Positions 1 through 12,700 of a stretch of 64,000 bases of DNA are shown here, piece by piece. The stretch's first letter is position 1. Each line of letters starts with the position of its first letter. The position numbers were made by a program, and so were the translations under genes. The DNA comes from Pseudo-nitzschia pungens (Eukaryota; Bacillariophyta; Bacillariophyceae; Bacillariales; Bacillariaceae): assembly GCA_037355855.1 (NCBI GenBank), contig CM074763.1:4960001-5024000 (forward strand), in the 5' to 3' direction. The notes beneath the pieces were generated by a model. That model was not told the origin of the DNA, made no database searches, and was given only the letters and a program-made list of their open reading frames with translations.

Positions 1-2903
1 CGACTCGCCCTCTGGCACGTCCACCGTTCCATCCGTCCGGGATCCCCACACCATCCCTGTCCTCGTTGTCGTCTGCGGCATCCGTCGTTCATCCCCCGCG
101 TACATGGCTCTCAATTCCTTCCACGGACAGTTCGTTTTCGCGATTGAGCATGGCGAGTTCCTCTTCGTACGTCATGTCTCGGCCCAATTTCTCTTCGGCA
201 ATCATGGTGGTTTCGTCGTCGGCTTCGTTCGGATCGGCTTCGAATTCTTCGTCACCGTCGGGATTGCTGCCGTTGCCTTCCGAGTCGCCTTCCTCCCGCA
301 ACTCCCTTTCGTCGTTCTCGGACGATTCGGTCGGGTCGTCGTCCTCGTTGTTCATTCCCGCGTACATGGCCCTCAATTCCTCCACGGACAGTTCGTTCTC
401 TCGATTCAGCATGGCGATTTCCTCCTCGTACGTCATGTCTCGGCCCAGTTGTTCCTCGGCAATCATGGTGGTTTCGTCGTCCACCTCGTTTTGGTCGGCT
501 TCGAATTCCTCGTCGTCCTCGGGGTTGCCGCCGTCGCTTCCGGCGTCCTCCTCCTCGGTCGCCTCGTCGGATTGTTTTGCGCTTTCAAGGGTCGTCGTCG
601 CCGCCGCCTCGTCGCGATCGTTCCCTTCGTTGTTCTCGGAATGGCTCGCCGGATGCCTTCGTCGATTTGTCGGGGGGAGGAGACGAATCCTCCGCGTTTG
701 CGTCGACGCTGTCCTCGTCCTCGTCGCGGCTTTCCTTCGCGTTTTCCTCGCGCGCGCAACCATACAGGGCCCTCAATTCCTCCACGGACAGCTCGTTCTC
801 TCGTTTCAGCATTTCGATTTCCTCCTCGTAGGTCGTGTCCCGCCCCAGTCGTTCCTCCGCTTCCAGGGTGGTCTCGTCGTCCGGTTCCGGTTCGCGTGCC
901 CGGTATTCCTCCGCATCGTCCCCGTCGTCGTCGTCGTCGTTGCCGAGGTTGCACAGGTAGTCCTCGACGTCGCTGGCGTCCCCGTCGTCGTCCGCGTCTT
1001 CTCCGGGATCCTCCGGCGGACGCTCGGCTCTCTCGGGGGTTGCTGGCGCGGCTGCAGCTGCAGCTGCAGATGCAGATGAAGTCGAAGACGCCGGATCCTC
1101 CGCGGGAGCGGTCGTCGCTCGGGTTTGTTCCTCAAAATGAACCTGTTTGACGCTCTTGGTTTCTTCTTGCTGGGTGCTTTCCTCCACGGGCTGTTCTTGT
1201 TTGGGCTCGTTTGTTGCATCTACTTCCATCGCGGTGTCCTCCTCGTTTTCTTCTTCTTCCGCCTCGTCTTCCGCCTCCTCTTCTTCTTCTTCTCGCAGGC
1301 GCTTCAGCACCTCCTCGATGTCCATGTCCTGCTCTTCGCGCAGTTTTCGCAATTCCTCCGGGTCCGCCGAGTAGTGGTAAGAATCGACGGACTCGTCGTC
1401 CGACCCGGCACCGCGGGTTTTCGTTTGTCCATCATGGTGCGCATTCTGGTTTTGCGTTTGCGTTTGGTGTTGCGTTTGGTTTTGTGATTGGTGTTGCTTC
1501 CGTCTCTTGCGGGCCGCCATTTCTTCCTGCATGGCCATTCGGAGGGTCGTCTCGTCGTCGCTGTCGTTGTCGTCGTCGCTGTCGTCGTCGTAGTCCCCCG
1601 ACCCATCGTTGCGATTGCGATTGCGATTCCGATTGCGATTGCCTTCGGCGTCGGAAAGGGGCGGGGAATACTCGTCGTCGGGTTCGGCTTCCGATCCGAG
1701 GCTCCCGTCGTCTTCCGCCGTCGAGGTCCCGTAAAATTCGTCCTCGTCCAGCTTCATGCGGGAGTAATCGAGGAACCGGGACTTTGTCTTGCGGCGCTTC
1801 CCGGAGGCCATCGCCAGGGCCTGCTCGATGGTGAGCTCGGGCCGCGGGCGGCGAACGCGTCGTCGTCTCCGTCTCCGTCGTCTCCGACGATTCCGTGTTT
1901 CTTCGTCGTCGTTGTCGTTGTCATTGTCGTTGTCCGTATCGGTGTCCTCCTCGTCCTCGTCGTCTTCGGTGGACACCACTCGGCCGTCACCGTCACCGGC
2001 AGCAACGCCACCCCCGCCGCCGCGCCCTCGATTCGAGAGCGATTCGGTGTACTTTTCCGTCTGCTTGACCAGCCTCACCAGCTGCTGGTTCATGGATTTC
2101 TGCCGCTCCCGGTCGGCGGAAAGTTTTTGCTTGTAGGCCACGATCTTTTCCAGCTTGGTCCACCACGATCGAACGTCGCGGCCCAGCTTCGAGGCCAGCT
2201 TGCGGCGGCCCGCCTCGGCCCGCTGGAGGGCCCGGATCCTGCGGGCCTCCCTCGTCTGGTGGAACTTGAGGACGGAGGCCCCGAGCTTCCGGGCGGCCGC
2301 GACCTGCCGCTTGCGCTCGGCGCCAAAGTCCGTCCCGAGCCACGCGAGTTCCTTGAGCAGAAAGTCCCAGTGGACGTCGGGTTTGGGAACGTACGGGACG
2401 GCGGTGGATTCGTTGGTGGCCGGTGATGGTGATGCTGCCGCCGTGGCTGCTGCTTGCGATGATGCTGCCGGTGATGATGAGGCTACTGCCGCTGCCGCTG
2501 CTGCGGGTGATGGCTCGGAAGCCGCGCGAGATCCCCGGGTGCCCCTCCGGGTTCGCTTCTTGCCACCGCCGCCGCCGGCGGCGGAGGACCCGCCCGGCTT
2601 GGCCTTGGTCCGTGCGGTGGAAAGGGGCGGAACGGAGATGATCGTGAGGCGGTCTTCGATTTGCTGCTTGCGCTCGAGCCACTGCTGGTACGTGTCGACT
2701 GTGTTTGCATTTGCATTTGCATTTGTATTTGCATTTGGATTCGTGTTGGTTTTGGTGTCCAAACTCGGAACAAGAGCCGGAATCGCCGTGTCGGAGGATC
2801 CGGGAGCAGCGGCAGCTGAAGCAGCGATATCATTCGGGTGGCCGATTGGGGCGGCGGGAGATGAACTCGATGCCTTGGCGGCGGCGGAACGAGACCGAGT
2901 CAT
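1..2903 (-). CDS. SWR1: SWR1/SRCAP-type SNF2 chromatin remodeller, N-terminal part (3' end off window)
   Basis: Catalytic-subunit family that exchanges H2A for H2A.Z in nucleosomes; nuclear. The ATG at 2901-2903 opens a protein with a poly-Asn/Ala low-complexity head, then an HSA plus post-HSA region at about residues 168-285 (key stretches VHWDFLLKELAWLGTDF and LVKQTEKYTESL), the actin/ARP-binding platform of SWR1/SRCAP/PIE1 proteins. A long acidic, DDE/NRN-rich linker follows. A motif of the kind found between HSA and ATPase in this family (DETT..AEE.LGRD.TYEEE..ML.RENELSVEELRA.Y) then occurs three times, at about 769-870, 357-475 and 104-220. The ATPase domain lies beyond the left edge. 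The frame breaks near the six-G run at 672-677 and again where the third repeat has one extra T (119-120). The HSA assignment is firm; SWR1 rather than p400-like is inferred from the post-HSA and the motif. Confidence 0.78.
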
Positions 2904-4443
2904 CACCGATCGATTGAAATTTGGATCGGATCGAATCGGTGGATACCTGCTGGTATCAATAAGTATCAAATCAATCAATATCTTATCTCTTCAATCAATC
3001 AATTGCACCGTGCGCGCACGCGGATTGATGAGACCGAAAATGCCGCCACCTCTGGAACCGAGAACCGAGAATTGTCGTGCGTATTGGAATCGTTCGTAGG
3101 GTTACGGATTGGTGACACAAACTGCGTCGCTCACTATATCATCCGTCTTTTCTCCTCGTGATTAGTTAGCGGTTGCCACGAACTGATGCACTAACCGAAA
3201 CCGATCCTTGTCGCTTTTGTCCCAACAACCCAAAAATTTACAACGAATACTAAGGTTACCGTACCGTAAGATTACGAGCACTACGAGTAATCTTACGAGT
3301 AACCTTACCGGTAATGAAGCAGCTTGATTCGATTCTTCATTCATTCATCCCCCACCGCAACCTTGCTTTTTTGTCACGCATCTTTTTGGTGGCGGGACAA
3401 CGCTTTGTGATGTTGCGTCGGCGTACTACGAGTATGCTATAGTACATAATATACATACAAAGAGTAGTCTAGTAGAAACAAATCATAGTCATCGGTAGCT
3501 TAGCTTGCCTTGCAACCACCCCTACGAGGACAGAACAAGCTTTCTTTCTGGGAATCAATCGTTCCGATCGTTCCAAATTCCATCTCCAAATAATTCGTTT
3601 CCGCCGTTTCAGTCGTGGTTGGGGAAGAAACGATAATTCAGATCTTACCCAATGATAAATGTTCCGCTTCGGTTTCTGGGCCTGCCTGGCTACTGGCTAC
3701 GCAACTGCTTGCCTGCCTGCTTGCCTGTCTTCTCCCCAGAGTGAGTCCCAGTAGTGTACTGTACCGTAATTACGGTAGATAACTGTATTCAACGTTAAAC
3801 GGCTGGGCCGGTGGTAACCTTACCGGTAGTCTTCAAAGCTATCATACTGTAGATAATCGCTTCTACTCCTAATTACTCTATTATTTATTGCGTGTCTGGA
3901 ATCCCGTGCAATAAGAGAAGCGTCCAAACGTTCACCCCGTGGCGGATCCTCGTTTCAATCTCAATCATCAATCAAAGTGATAGCCCAAAGCCGTTCTTTC
4001 TTTCGCTGAAACCGATGGATCTACCGTAATTAATTACTTGTACCGTAGCTATCGTAATGGTAATTATCGTATCGTATCAAAAAGTCAGCCAACAATCAAC
4101 GACAGATTTGTTTTTCTCGTCGAACGAATCAATCAAAAAAGCAATCAATCAATCATCGAATATCGACTATAGAATATCGAATATCGAGTCTCCTCAATCG
4201 TCTCACAAATCCAAACCAAGCAAGCTTTTCGGACAAACACAATCTCCATTGCTCCGAACACAAATCGAAACTCGCAAATCGCAACTCGCAAACTCGCAAA
4301 CTCGCAAACTCGCAAACTCGCAACTCGCAACTCGCAACTCGCAAACTTCTCTCACATCACATCGCATCGCATCACATCACATCACATCACATCACATCGC
4401 ATCGCGTCACACTACACTACTATCCTATCCTATCCTATTCAAA
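2904..4443. other. Intergenic region between divergent genes
   Basis: No coding region is supported in this 1.5 kb. It separates the divergent starts at 2903 and 4444 and must hold both promoters. It carries many short words of the GTAACCTTAC / TACCGGTA / CGTAAGATTACG type (for example 3250-3320, 3770-3830), a vocabulary that recurs in most other intergenic stretches of the window. Confidence 0.6.
4266..4440. repeat. Short tandem repeats in presumed 5' UTR
   Basis: Three arrays follow each other directly upstream of the ATG at 4444: CTCGCAAA-type units (about 4268-4345), ACATC/GCATC pentamers (about 4353-4410) and CTATC pentamers (about 4420-4440). They probably fall in the promoter or 5' UTR of the four-TM gene. 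Confidence 0.75.
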
Positions 4444-5413
4444 ATGGCCGCCGTTCTCTGCAGTTCCATCGGAAAGTTCTTCGAGTGCCTCTGCTGCGCC
4501 CCGTGCAACCTCTGCTCCACCCTCCCCTGCGGCAACCCCCTCTCGGCCTTTGTCGTCATCACCGTCCTCACGCAGGCCCCCCTCGCCGTCGTCGCGGCCC
4601 TCGACGCGATCCACGTCCTCGACTGCAGGGGCAGCCAATGGATGGCCGGGATGCTGGCGACGGCGATCGCCCACATCGCCGCCGGCGTCTACCTGGCCCA
4701 CCGGGTCACCTTTGCCACGGACGAGGCCCTCAGGGACAGGCACACGGCGTGGGAACGCATCTCCTTTCTGCTGTGCCGGGATCCCCTCTTCGCGGTGTAC
4801 CTGCTGGTGGTGGTCTTTTTCGGGGTCTGGCTCTGCGTCGGATCGTCGTGGTCGGCCAGGGGCGAGCTCGTTTCGGGGAAATGCGGCGCGGACACGAGCG
4901 AAAGGGTGGCGACGGTCCTGGGACTGGCGTGGTTCTACGTGGTGTCCAGCCCCGTTCATCCTGGCGATCAATCTGTGCTGCGCCTGCTGCGATCAGACGG
5001 ACTACGCGGCGACGGCGGAGGAATTCGCGGCCGTTCGAGAGGCGAGGGAGGCCAAGCGGCAAGCCAAGCAGAAGCAAAAGGAAAAGCAAAAGCAAACGAA
5101 AGAGTCGGCGGAGATCACCAATGGCAATGACGATGACGACAACAATGACAGTGACAATTACAACAATGACAATGACAATTCCAATCCGGCAGTCGACATT
5201 GAATCGGGGGGCGACTCGAAACCACCCAGAACCTACTCGGCAGAGGGAATACCGATCGAGGAAGCAATCAAGTCTGGTGCGAGTGACAGTGACGGTGCCA
5301 ATATCAAAACCAGTATCAAAGCCGATGTCCTGGAAGCCGAGGCGATTGTCGTAGAAGACCTTCCACCCCCAATGATGCCACCGGGTCCCGAAACGAAAGC
5401 GACGGTCTTTTAG
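4444..5413 (+). CDS. Four-TM membrane protein of unknown function, with one frameshift
   Basis: I do not recognise the family. From the ATG at 4444 the protein has a Cys-rich N-terminus (FFECLCCAPCNLC), three clear membrane segments (FVVITVLTQAPLAVVAALDAI, WMAGMLATAIAHIAAGVYLA and DPLFAVYLLVVVFFGVWLCVG), then GLAWFYVV. The frame is lost at the CCCC run 4950-4953. With one base fewer it continues as SPFILAINLCCACC, completing a fourth TM and another Cys cluster, and then runs through a Lys/Gln-rich coiled-coil-like segment and an Asn/Asp-rich acidic cytosolic tail to TAG 5411-5413, about 322 residues. A 58-bp GT-AG intron (4938-4995) would also restore frame, but its donor GTGGTG is poor and it would delete TM4. 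A homopolymer sequencing error is the simplest reading. Four TMs plus Cys clusters recall tetraspanin-like or claudin-like shapes, but no family signature is present. Confidence 0.65.
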
Positions 5414-5560
5414 AGAACACAACACAACGCAACGCAACGCAACACACGAGTGAAATGAAAACACACTACTAGTAATAACAATAACAATAATAATAATGAT
5501 AAGAAGAAGAAAAGAAGAAGAACAATGAAAAGGAGATCGTTGGACCAGCCCGTGCGAGAA

Positions 5561-5642
5561 ATACGAAAAAATGCTCGCCGGATGCGTACCATACGGTCTT
5601 GATACGAAAAAATGCTCGCCGGATGCGTACCATACGGTCTTG
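5561..5642. repeat. 41-bp perfect tandem duplication
   Basis: A 41-bp unit starting ATACGAAAAAATGCTCGCC is present at 5561-5601 and repeated exactly at 5602-5642. It lies 150 bp after the stop of the four-TM gene, so it may be in its 3' UTR. Confidence 0.9.
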
Positions 5643-6344
5643 TGCGGGTGATTGAGAATGGAATCGATTGTGATGGAATGGAATGCACAATGTTGAGAAA
5701 GGACCCCCGGCGTTGGCAGTCAAAATGATGGATTGGACTGGATTGGATTGGATAATGAGGATGAGGATGAGGATGCTTCTTGGTTCGGTCCGAGTTGGAC
5801 GGTGTAACGATTGCGTTCGAAACTGCAGTTGCATTTGACAGAAGGAACTGCTCCGGACCGAACACCTTTCGGTAGGATCGAGCGAGACGCAAGGGGGGGG
5901 CAGGGCTTCCTTCCTTTTTCAAAAGAGGAAACGCATCCTCGGAACGCAACGGAAAGCAAAGCAATGCAATGCAGCGCAATGCAGTGCGCAATTCCGCTAT
6001 GGAAGACGAGCGAGCGCGTCGCAGATGGCCTGTTTCGCGGGAGCGGAAACAACAACCACAGCAACAACCACAGCAACGGCAACCACAGCAACAAATGAAA
6101 TTCAAAATGTACAAATAAAATATAATAATATAATACTACAGTATACAGTGATAATGATATTATCATACACGTAGCGCAAGTTTGTCGCATCGAAACTAAT
6201 ACTTCGTTGTAGTCAACAATGAAATACATACCGCAGTGCGACGTAATCATCATCATCATCATGCACGGTAACTGCAAGTAATTATTAGCAACTACTAGCT
6301 TGCATGTATTTCTATCATATCTGTCTCGCGTGGTGGGTTGGAGC

Positions 6345-7208
6345 GGATGCGTTTCGTTGCGTTGCGTTGCGTTGCGTTGCGTGCACGGCACGGCACGGCA
6401 CGGCACGGTCCGGACATGCGTTCCCATCCGAGATCCTCCCAGAAATCACCGGATGCGAGCAAACTTACCATGAGGTTACTGCCGGTGCGGTCCGGACTCG
6501 AGACCCGGTTTGCCGGGAGCGAATCCCAATGAATGCATGAAGGAAGGAACGAATCAATCAATCCATCAACCAATCCATCAACCAATCCATCAATTACCGA
6601 TCCATCCATCCATCGAAATCAAAAGTCGTTCCGCCCGGGATCCGAACGCCGGCAGCGGGAATCGGATCGGAAGGGATCGCAACGCAACGAAAGGAATCAA
6701 ATCGCAAAGCATCGACGAGACGGATCGAATCGAATCGAAACGGGGATGCAAGCGAGGACCTCGGTCCTTTCCGGTGGCGCACTACGACAACAGGGACCGA
6801 CCGACCGACCGACCGACTCACTCTCCCACTCACTCATGGCAGAGAGCGGAAGCGGCGGCCGGCATCGTGCCGTGCCGTGCCGAGCCGTGCCGAGCCGTGC
6901 CGAGCCGAACCGCACCGTGCCGTGCCGTGCCGTACCTCGCAACAGTTACCTACCACCACCCGAACCGTCCCCCTTCTCCATCCACGGCCTCCATTTCCTT
7001 TCCTTTCCTTTCTTTCCTTTCTTTCCTTTCCTTTCCTTTCCTTTCCTTTCCTTTCTTGCTTGTATCGGTCCGCAACAGGAACCAGACAATTGGGCACGAA
7101 ACTGCCACCCTCGAATGGGATGGAGTGGAATGGAATGGACTGCGTGTCGTGTCGTGTCGTGTCATGTCGCGTCATGCGGTGCCGTGGTGTAGTTTAGAAA
7201 CCGAGAAC

Positions 7209-7241
<33 letters not shown>

Positions 7242-7530
7242 CTTTGGGGTCGACTGCGAACGCAAGTGTGCATGCACCGTTCGACCACCGATGCAGACTC
7301 GCAGAATAAAGCACGAAATGCAATGCAACCCAACGCGACGCGCGGGATGCAAATGGTTTTTGTATCTACGAATGAAAACGACTTCTTGCCGGAGCGGGCC
7401 GGGTGGATGCTTGGAAGACAGGCACGGCGCAATCGATCGATGGTAGTAGTCATTACGCATGCACGGGGAACGCGCAATCGATCGATCGATATCGATCGAT
7501 AAAACGAAAGAGAGAGAGAGAGAGATGGCA
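6345..7530. repeat. Cluster of simple-sequence arrays
   Basis: Successive microsatellites are visible: GTTGC/GGCAC pentamers (about 6352-6411), CAATCCATCAAC-type units (about 6556-6612), CCGA (about 6798-6815), GTGCC/GAGCC (about 6868-6930), TTTCC (about 6998-7054), GTGTC (about 7144-7166), CT then GT (about 7209-7240), ATCGATCG (about 7472-7500) and GA (about 7508-7526). No gene was found among them. Confidence 0.85.
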
Positions 7531-8922
7531 TCGGAAAAGGCGCTGCTCCATTCATCAAGCTACACGACGAGACCCGAGGAAAAATAATCGATGCTACCGC
7601 ATGTTCCAGCAGGAACGAGTCATAGTCCTAAGAAAGAAGAACAAGAGGAAGTGTTTTCGAATTATGAATAGCATGTCTGGATTGCTTAACGTCGCATGAG
7701 CACATGACTGCCAAGCTATCTAGATAGACGGATTCCTGCGCAAAGGCAACAGCTGCATTGGGATGGTAGCACGGTCAGCTACCGGTCCAACCAAGGGTTA
7801 GTTGGATACGCAAAGTATGCCACTACTTCCTTCCTCGTAACACTTGGCTTTTCTGCCCGATACGGCCGAAATATGTGAGTTGGAACGCTGCGTTTGAGCT
7901 GTGTCGGAATGAAATTGAACCTGAATATGTAAGGCTAGTGAAGAGACTGCACTGCCTGCCTACCTCCTTGCAACACAGTCGACTTCATTAGATAACCTTA
8001 CCATCGAACCGAGATACCATGATTGTTGCAAGGTATGGTACGTACATTCTTCTAGTTGTCCACGTTTTAGATAGACAAAGTATTCGGGTCCGACACGTAA
8101 TTGAGCGAACAATCCATCAGAAGTACCGTATTTTTCTACCAGGATGAATGTCGAAGCAAACAAGGAACAGCCGAAGCATCCAGGATATCGAACATCTCGA
8201 GAGTTCCTTTCGCACTACGGTATTGACATCATTCAAATATCAATAAGTTGAGTGGGAACACCGATGATGACGTACGGTATTTGGGCCCTGATCCATTGAG
8301 TGAATGTCATAACGAATATTGAAATGGTAGTGTCAATCCCTGGAAAAAGTTCTTGAGATCTATCGGAACCAAGAAGAAATCATTCAATTTGGTTCCAAGT
8401 TCAATGAGAGAACACCTGCGAGCAATAAGCACATATTTTTACCATAAGTGAAATACCGAGCTTCATACCTGTATCCTGATATGAAGTGCACTTTCACACA
8501 GAAGAAAGAAGAATGCTAATCTTATTGAATTTCATTTGTAATCATATTCGAGGGAATAGGTATTTTCTGTTTATTTTTATGAGTACGTAATCTGGTTACC
8601 AATTGTGTGCTCGACTTGGCTAAGCCCAACATCGAGAGCTCAGGGCTTTTTAAATCCAACGCTGATGATCTTTGCTACAGAAAAGAACTTTCACGACGTA
8701 AATTTGCATGTGTGGCCTGTGGGAACGTAACCCTCACCTTGACATCTGGTTGAGGGTAATTTCAGATAATGCTCTTTCAACCATGTTGTGTGACCACCTG
8801 ATACTTCCATTCGTACTGTGAACTCGCTGTTGTTCCTCTGTTAATTTTGAACCTTTCGGCGTGATAGCGTATTCGTGACAATGTATTATCTGTTCTATTA
8901 ATTCATCTAGTATTTGTATGCT

Positions 8923-9715
8923 TCATATCTTTTTTCTATCGCTCATCTTCATGTGTTGGTCTTTTTTCTTGCTAAACGAAAGCTTTCTTCCAACTCGACC
9001 AACCTTTTCAAATGCTTCGTGAAATGGTTGCATCTTGAGCATTTCAACCGTTCGTTTTCGTTGATTTCGTGCAATGTTAGACTTCTTGATCGCTTCTTGA
9101 ATATCTCTTGCCGAATACCCAATCTCTCTGAGAAGACTATTGCGATGAGAGCTGGGCATTTTCAGTTCGGCTTGTGTCCGCCTCGTGTGTTGAACAGCCT
9201 CCTCGTAATCTTCAATATCGTAGACTACCTCGTCCTGGTATTCCCACGATAAACTTATGGGCGCGCCCATCATGCAAACGTTATCCCCCAGCACTCTCGG
9301 GTATTCCCGTACCGTCAATGTGGTGAAGCGCAATCGTTGACAGGATTCGATGTTCGAGACTATCTTGTGTTTCTTCTGTTTGTGGCAAAGAATCAATTTT
9401 CGGGATGATCAACTTTGCAATTGCGGGGACGAATGTATCATCGACATTGCTGTCAGTATCCTTTTCTTCATCCTCTACTTGTAAGTCTACGTCCTCCGCT
9501 GATGATATTGAGAAAGACGAACGGAAACTGCTTTTTTCCCTTTCATCGGAATCATAAGTGCCTCCCGGGACATCCTCCACAGAGCTATCACCGTCGACCA
9601 CTTTAATTTCATTGGTTATGTCGAAGGTCGGACAATCATCATCCAAATTGCACATCATTAATTCTCGTTCAACACCCGTCTCCGTAATTCCAATTCCAAT
9701 TACTCTTCCTGTCAT
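8923..9715 (-). CDS. Small 'REY..LGDN' protein of a diatom-typical family, with one frameshift
   Basis: Function unknown. The N-terminal half (ATG at 9713-9715) is acidic and Ser-rich. The C-terminal half contains LTVREYPRVLGDNVCMMGAP followed by LSWEYQDEVVYDIEDYEE, then a helical basic tail (AIKKSNIARNQRKRTVEML). This order (a REY..LGDN..G.P.S..W.Y core, then a K.QR..TV helix) matches a family of short uncharacterised proteins I know from diatom genomes. The two halves lie in different frames that overlap at 9281-9396; one extra base somewhere at about 9340-9380 would explain the break. The C-terminus looks complete, so this is either an intact gene with a sequence error or a very young pseudogene. 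It is isolated, with more than 3 kb of non-coding DNA on each side. Confidence 0.6.
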
Positions 9716-12700
9716 GCTTGTATCGAAATCAGTTCACTACAGTAAAGACAATCTTTGCTTCTACTCTTGTCAGGGTCTTGCTTGTGCGAACTAACTTGCG
9801 ATTTCAATTTTTTCAAGAGAAGAGTTGTTGTTTTATGGTGGAACAAACGATCTCGATACCAATTTTGCCGTACGTACGGAGGTAATCTTACAGCATCATT
9901 GCTTCAGACGCTCGCGGGGAGTGGTCTAGAAGGAGTGGTGGGCTAGGTACTCAAAAATTGTTTATTGATCCGACCATGAGAATTCTGCTCTGAGTGACGG
10001 CACGTCTTGATTTTAAGGTGTGCATTTCCAAATCATATTGTTCTTATTTCTGACAGCGTTTGGTTTTAGCTTATATGACAGTATCATTTTCGTGGTCGAT
10101 ATAAAACATGAGAAGTTCTGTTTCTCACATAACTTCTCGAACTTTGTAATAGGGCATAGTAACGTTCTAAATATTATGAAAATCTCGATTCGGAAATTGC
10201 AACGCGCGACTGTACGAATTCTGTAGAACCACTTCCTCAATTTTGATACAAGTAATATTCCACGGAATATCTACAGTCTTATGGACAACGGTACCGTACG
10301 TCTACCAACTACGGTATGATAGTTTCTATTCAATGCGGAAAACGCCATACAAGATTACCTCTTACCGGTAAATTACTGCAAACACTGTTCCATTTTTGAG
10401 ATGCCTTTCTTCGTTTTTGTGTGTACACAGTAAGATTATCACAATGAGTACACGTGTACCGTAATTACTCCTAAAATGCAATTGGGAACGGGTTTTGGGC
10501 AGCTTTTCTCTTCTAATTCAATCATACGGTACTCGTAGTAATGGAAATTAAAAATAACAACAATACAGTAATACGATAGAAAACGGGAATTGGTGAAAAT
10601 AAATGTAAGTACGGTGCGTCGATGAATTTTTCGGTGAGTTCCGCGGAAATTCGGTGAGGGGGTTCGGAATCGGGAAGCTCCGTGTGTGAAGCTCCGGCGA
10701 TTGAATGTGGTGCAGTAAATCAGTCTGCTGTTGATGCTTTGTTTATCTACCTGTTGTGGTGATGAGCTTGGTAGTTGGGATGATGCTCATAACCTGCGAA
10801 ATGCTGTTGTGCTCCTATTGATGTGATTAACGCATGTATTACAATAAGAGTGAGGTTATTCACTAGTTGCTAGGGATTCAGTCTCACAAATCGTACGGTA
10901 ATCCAAAAACTTCAAAGAATTTATCAAGCAGCAGTTTTAAATCGAACCCAAGAAGATCTTGGAAGTGATCTCACCTCTGAAAAATACTACGGTACTTTTT
11001 TTAAAACGTACCGTAAAATTCTTCGTAAAAAATTAAAAGCCTCCTTTCCAGGAAGTCGAGTGGACTCAGTCTAATCTTGCTTTTACTTAGGCTCGGGATG
11101 ATCATTTTTCTCATTATCATTACACATCAAACGTGCACGAGATATATAAATAATAACGTGTATGCCTTCTGAACTTTCATTATGATAAATAAGGTTACGG
11201 TACGGTCCGAAGAAACCAGCTGGTTGCAACCAGTAGCCATGCACTTTCATTGATACAAAAAAGCACTGGACTGATACTTGTAGTTCCTCTAGTCCAGTTG
11301 AATTTGATTCAAAATAGTCCGCGGAGTACGAGTAGACTTACCGTAGTATGTATGCATTCAATGCTGGTTCCAATTATATTATTTTTTCATCGCAAGGTAA
11401 CCTTATTACTGTATTCGATATGCAGTTTCTCCTTCAATGTATCTCTCATCTTTCGCATGCTGAAGTTTTTCTATTGCTATCACGAATCTTCCGAAGAAAA
11501 TTTAGGAAACAAAGACCTTCTGTGAATGCAACCACATCATATCTTGCCAAGTCGAAAGGAGTACGGTACGGTAAACTTGCGTCATACAAGTAAATCATGA
11601 TACTACTCCTTTAGAGGTAGTACCATGGGATAGGTTGATAGAGAGAGCATGATGAGATGATTAGTTTTTTATAAAAAGAAGAACAAGAAAGAAAGATGTG
11701 GGAGCTGAGCTGAGTTGCTCTGTATTCGTACGGTACTTGTAGAAGGGTACTAGTAGTATAGCAGGTTGCTCTCTCGTAGTAGTAACACCAGCACTGTGGC
11801 ATAGCATTGTAATCTAGGGTAGTTAAGGTTACTTGCGCTTGATTGCTGTGCTGCACTTCTTGCTTCCTTGTTCATGGTAACTGCGGGGCCAATTTTGCTT
11901 ACGGATCCTGTACATATCATACATACTGATCATACCCCGTGGCAGTAGCATAGTAGTAATGAAGTCTCTTTGCTTCTTAGTGGCTCCAGCACCCTCGACC
12001 CTGTAGCATCATGCTACTGGATGCTTATGTTGCTACAGCTTCTTAGTAGTATCTGGAACTGGTGGTACAAATCCCACATTAGGAACCAGCACAATAGCTA
12101 GTGGCACCACCATAACAGCTGTTACCCTGCTAACTGTAGTAGTGGTAAAGGTGCTGCCAAGCCTGTTGTTTAGCATTGTGTAGACACTTACTGGAGGCTA
12201 AGGTATATAGCTCTGCTACAGATCCCTACACAAGAAGGACCCAGCAACATACTTAGCATCTTAAAGCATGGTGAATATCTTCTTCACAACCAAGTGATGA
12301 TGAGAAAAAAGGCACTAGTAGTGTATCAACGAGTAGCATGATTGGGACTAGTACAAGAACTACAACGACTAGATCAAATCACCACAGAATCCAAATTCGA
12401 ATACAGAAATCGGAGGAGCAGCAGCACTAGTAGTTGTACTAGTAGTAGTAAGTTACTATGAATACTAGTACTAGTGTGCAGAAAAGAACAAGAAATCATG
12501 CTGGAACGAGAATGGTATTTTGGATTGATTGCAACTACTAGTAGTATCACAATAGAGTCTGATCATGGTGTTTTTACTAGAACATCATGGTTGAAATGAA
12601 ATGAGGATGATTCCTGGAATGTGTGAGAGAGAGAGTTTTAGGTTTTGATCTTCTTCTTGTCCCAACCAATTCCTCGTGTCCCCCCCGAGTCCAGCAAGTC

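Larger units (their letters stand above)
5414..8922. other. Long non-coding, repeat-rich region
   Basis: No credible gene is visible. Open frames between 5.4 and 7.6 kb are translations of simple repeats (poly-Cys/Leu, Pro-Ser-Phe, Arg-Glu runs) on both strands. From about 7600 the DNA becomes AT-rich and unique-looking, with only short frames and no recognisable domain. Confidence 0.6.

Noticed and set aside
66..2680. Long open frames on the plus strand opposite the remodeller gene
   Set aside because: They are antisense readings of GC-rich Asp/Glu/Arg codons (poly-Val, Ser, Arg) without domains.
4938..4995. 58-bp intron as cause of the four-TM gene's frame change
   Set aside because: It restores frame, but the donor GTGGTG is unlike the GTAAGT/GTGAGT donors here and it would remove the fourth TM.
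5410..7560. Open frames on both strands in the satellite region
   Set aside because: Products are simple-repeat translations with no starts, domains or composition like a gene.
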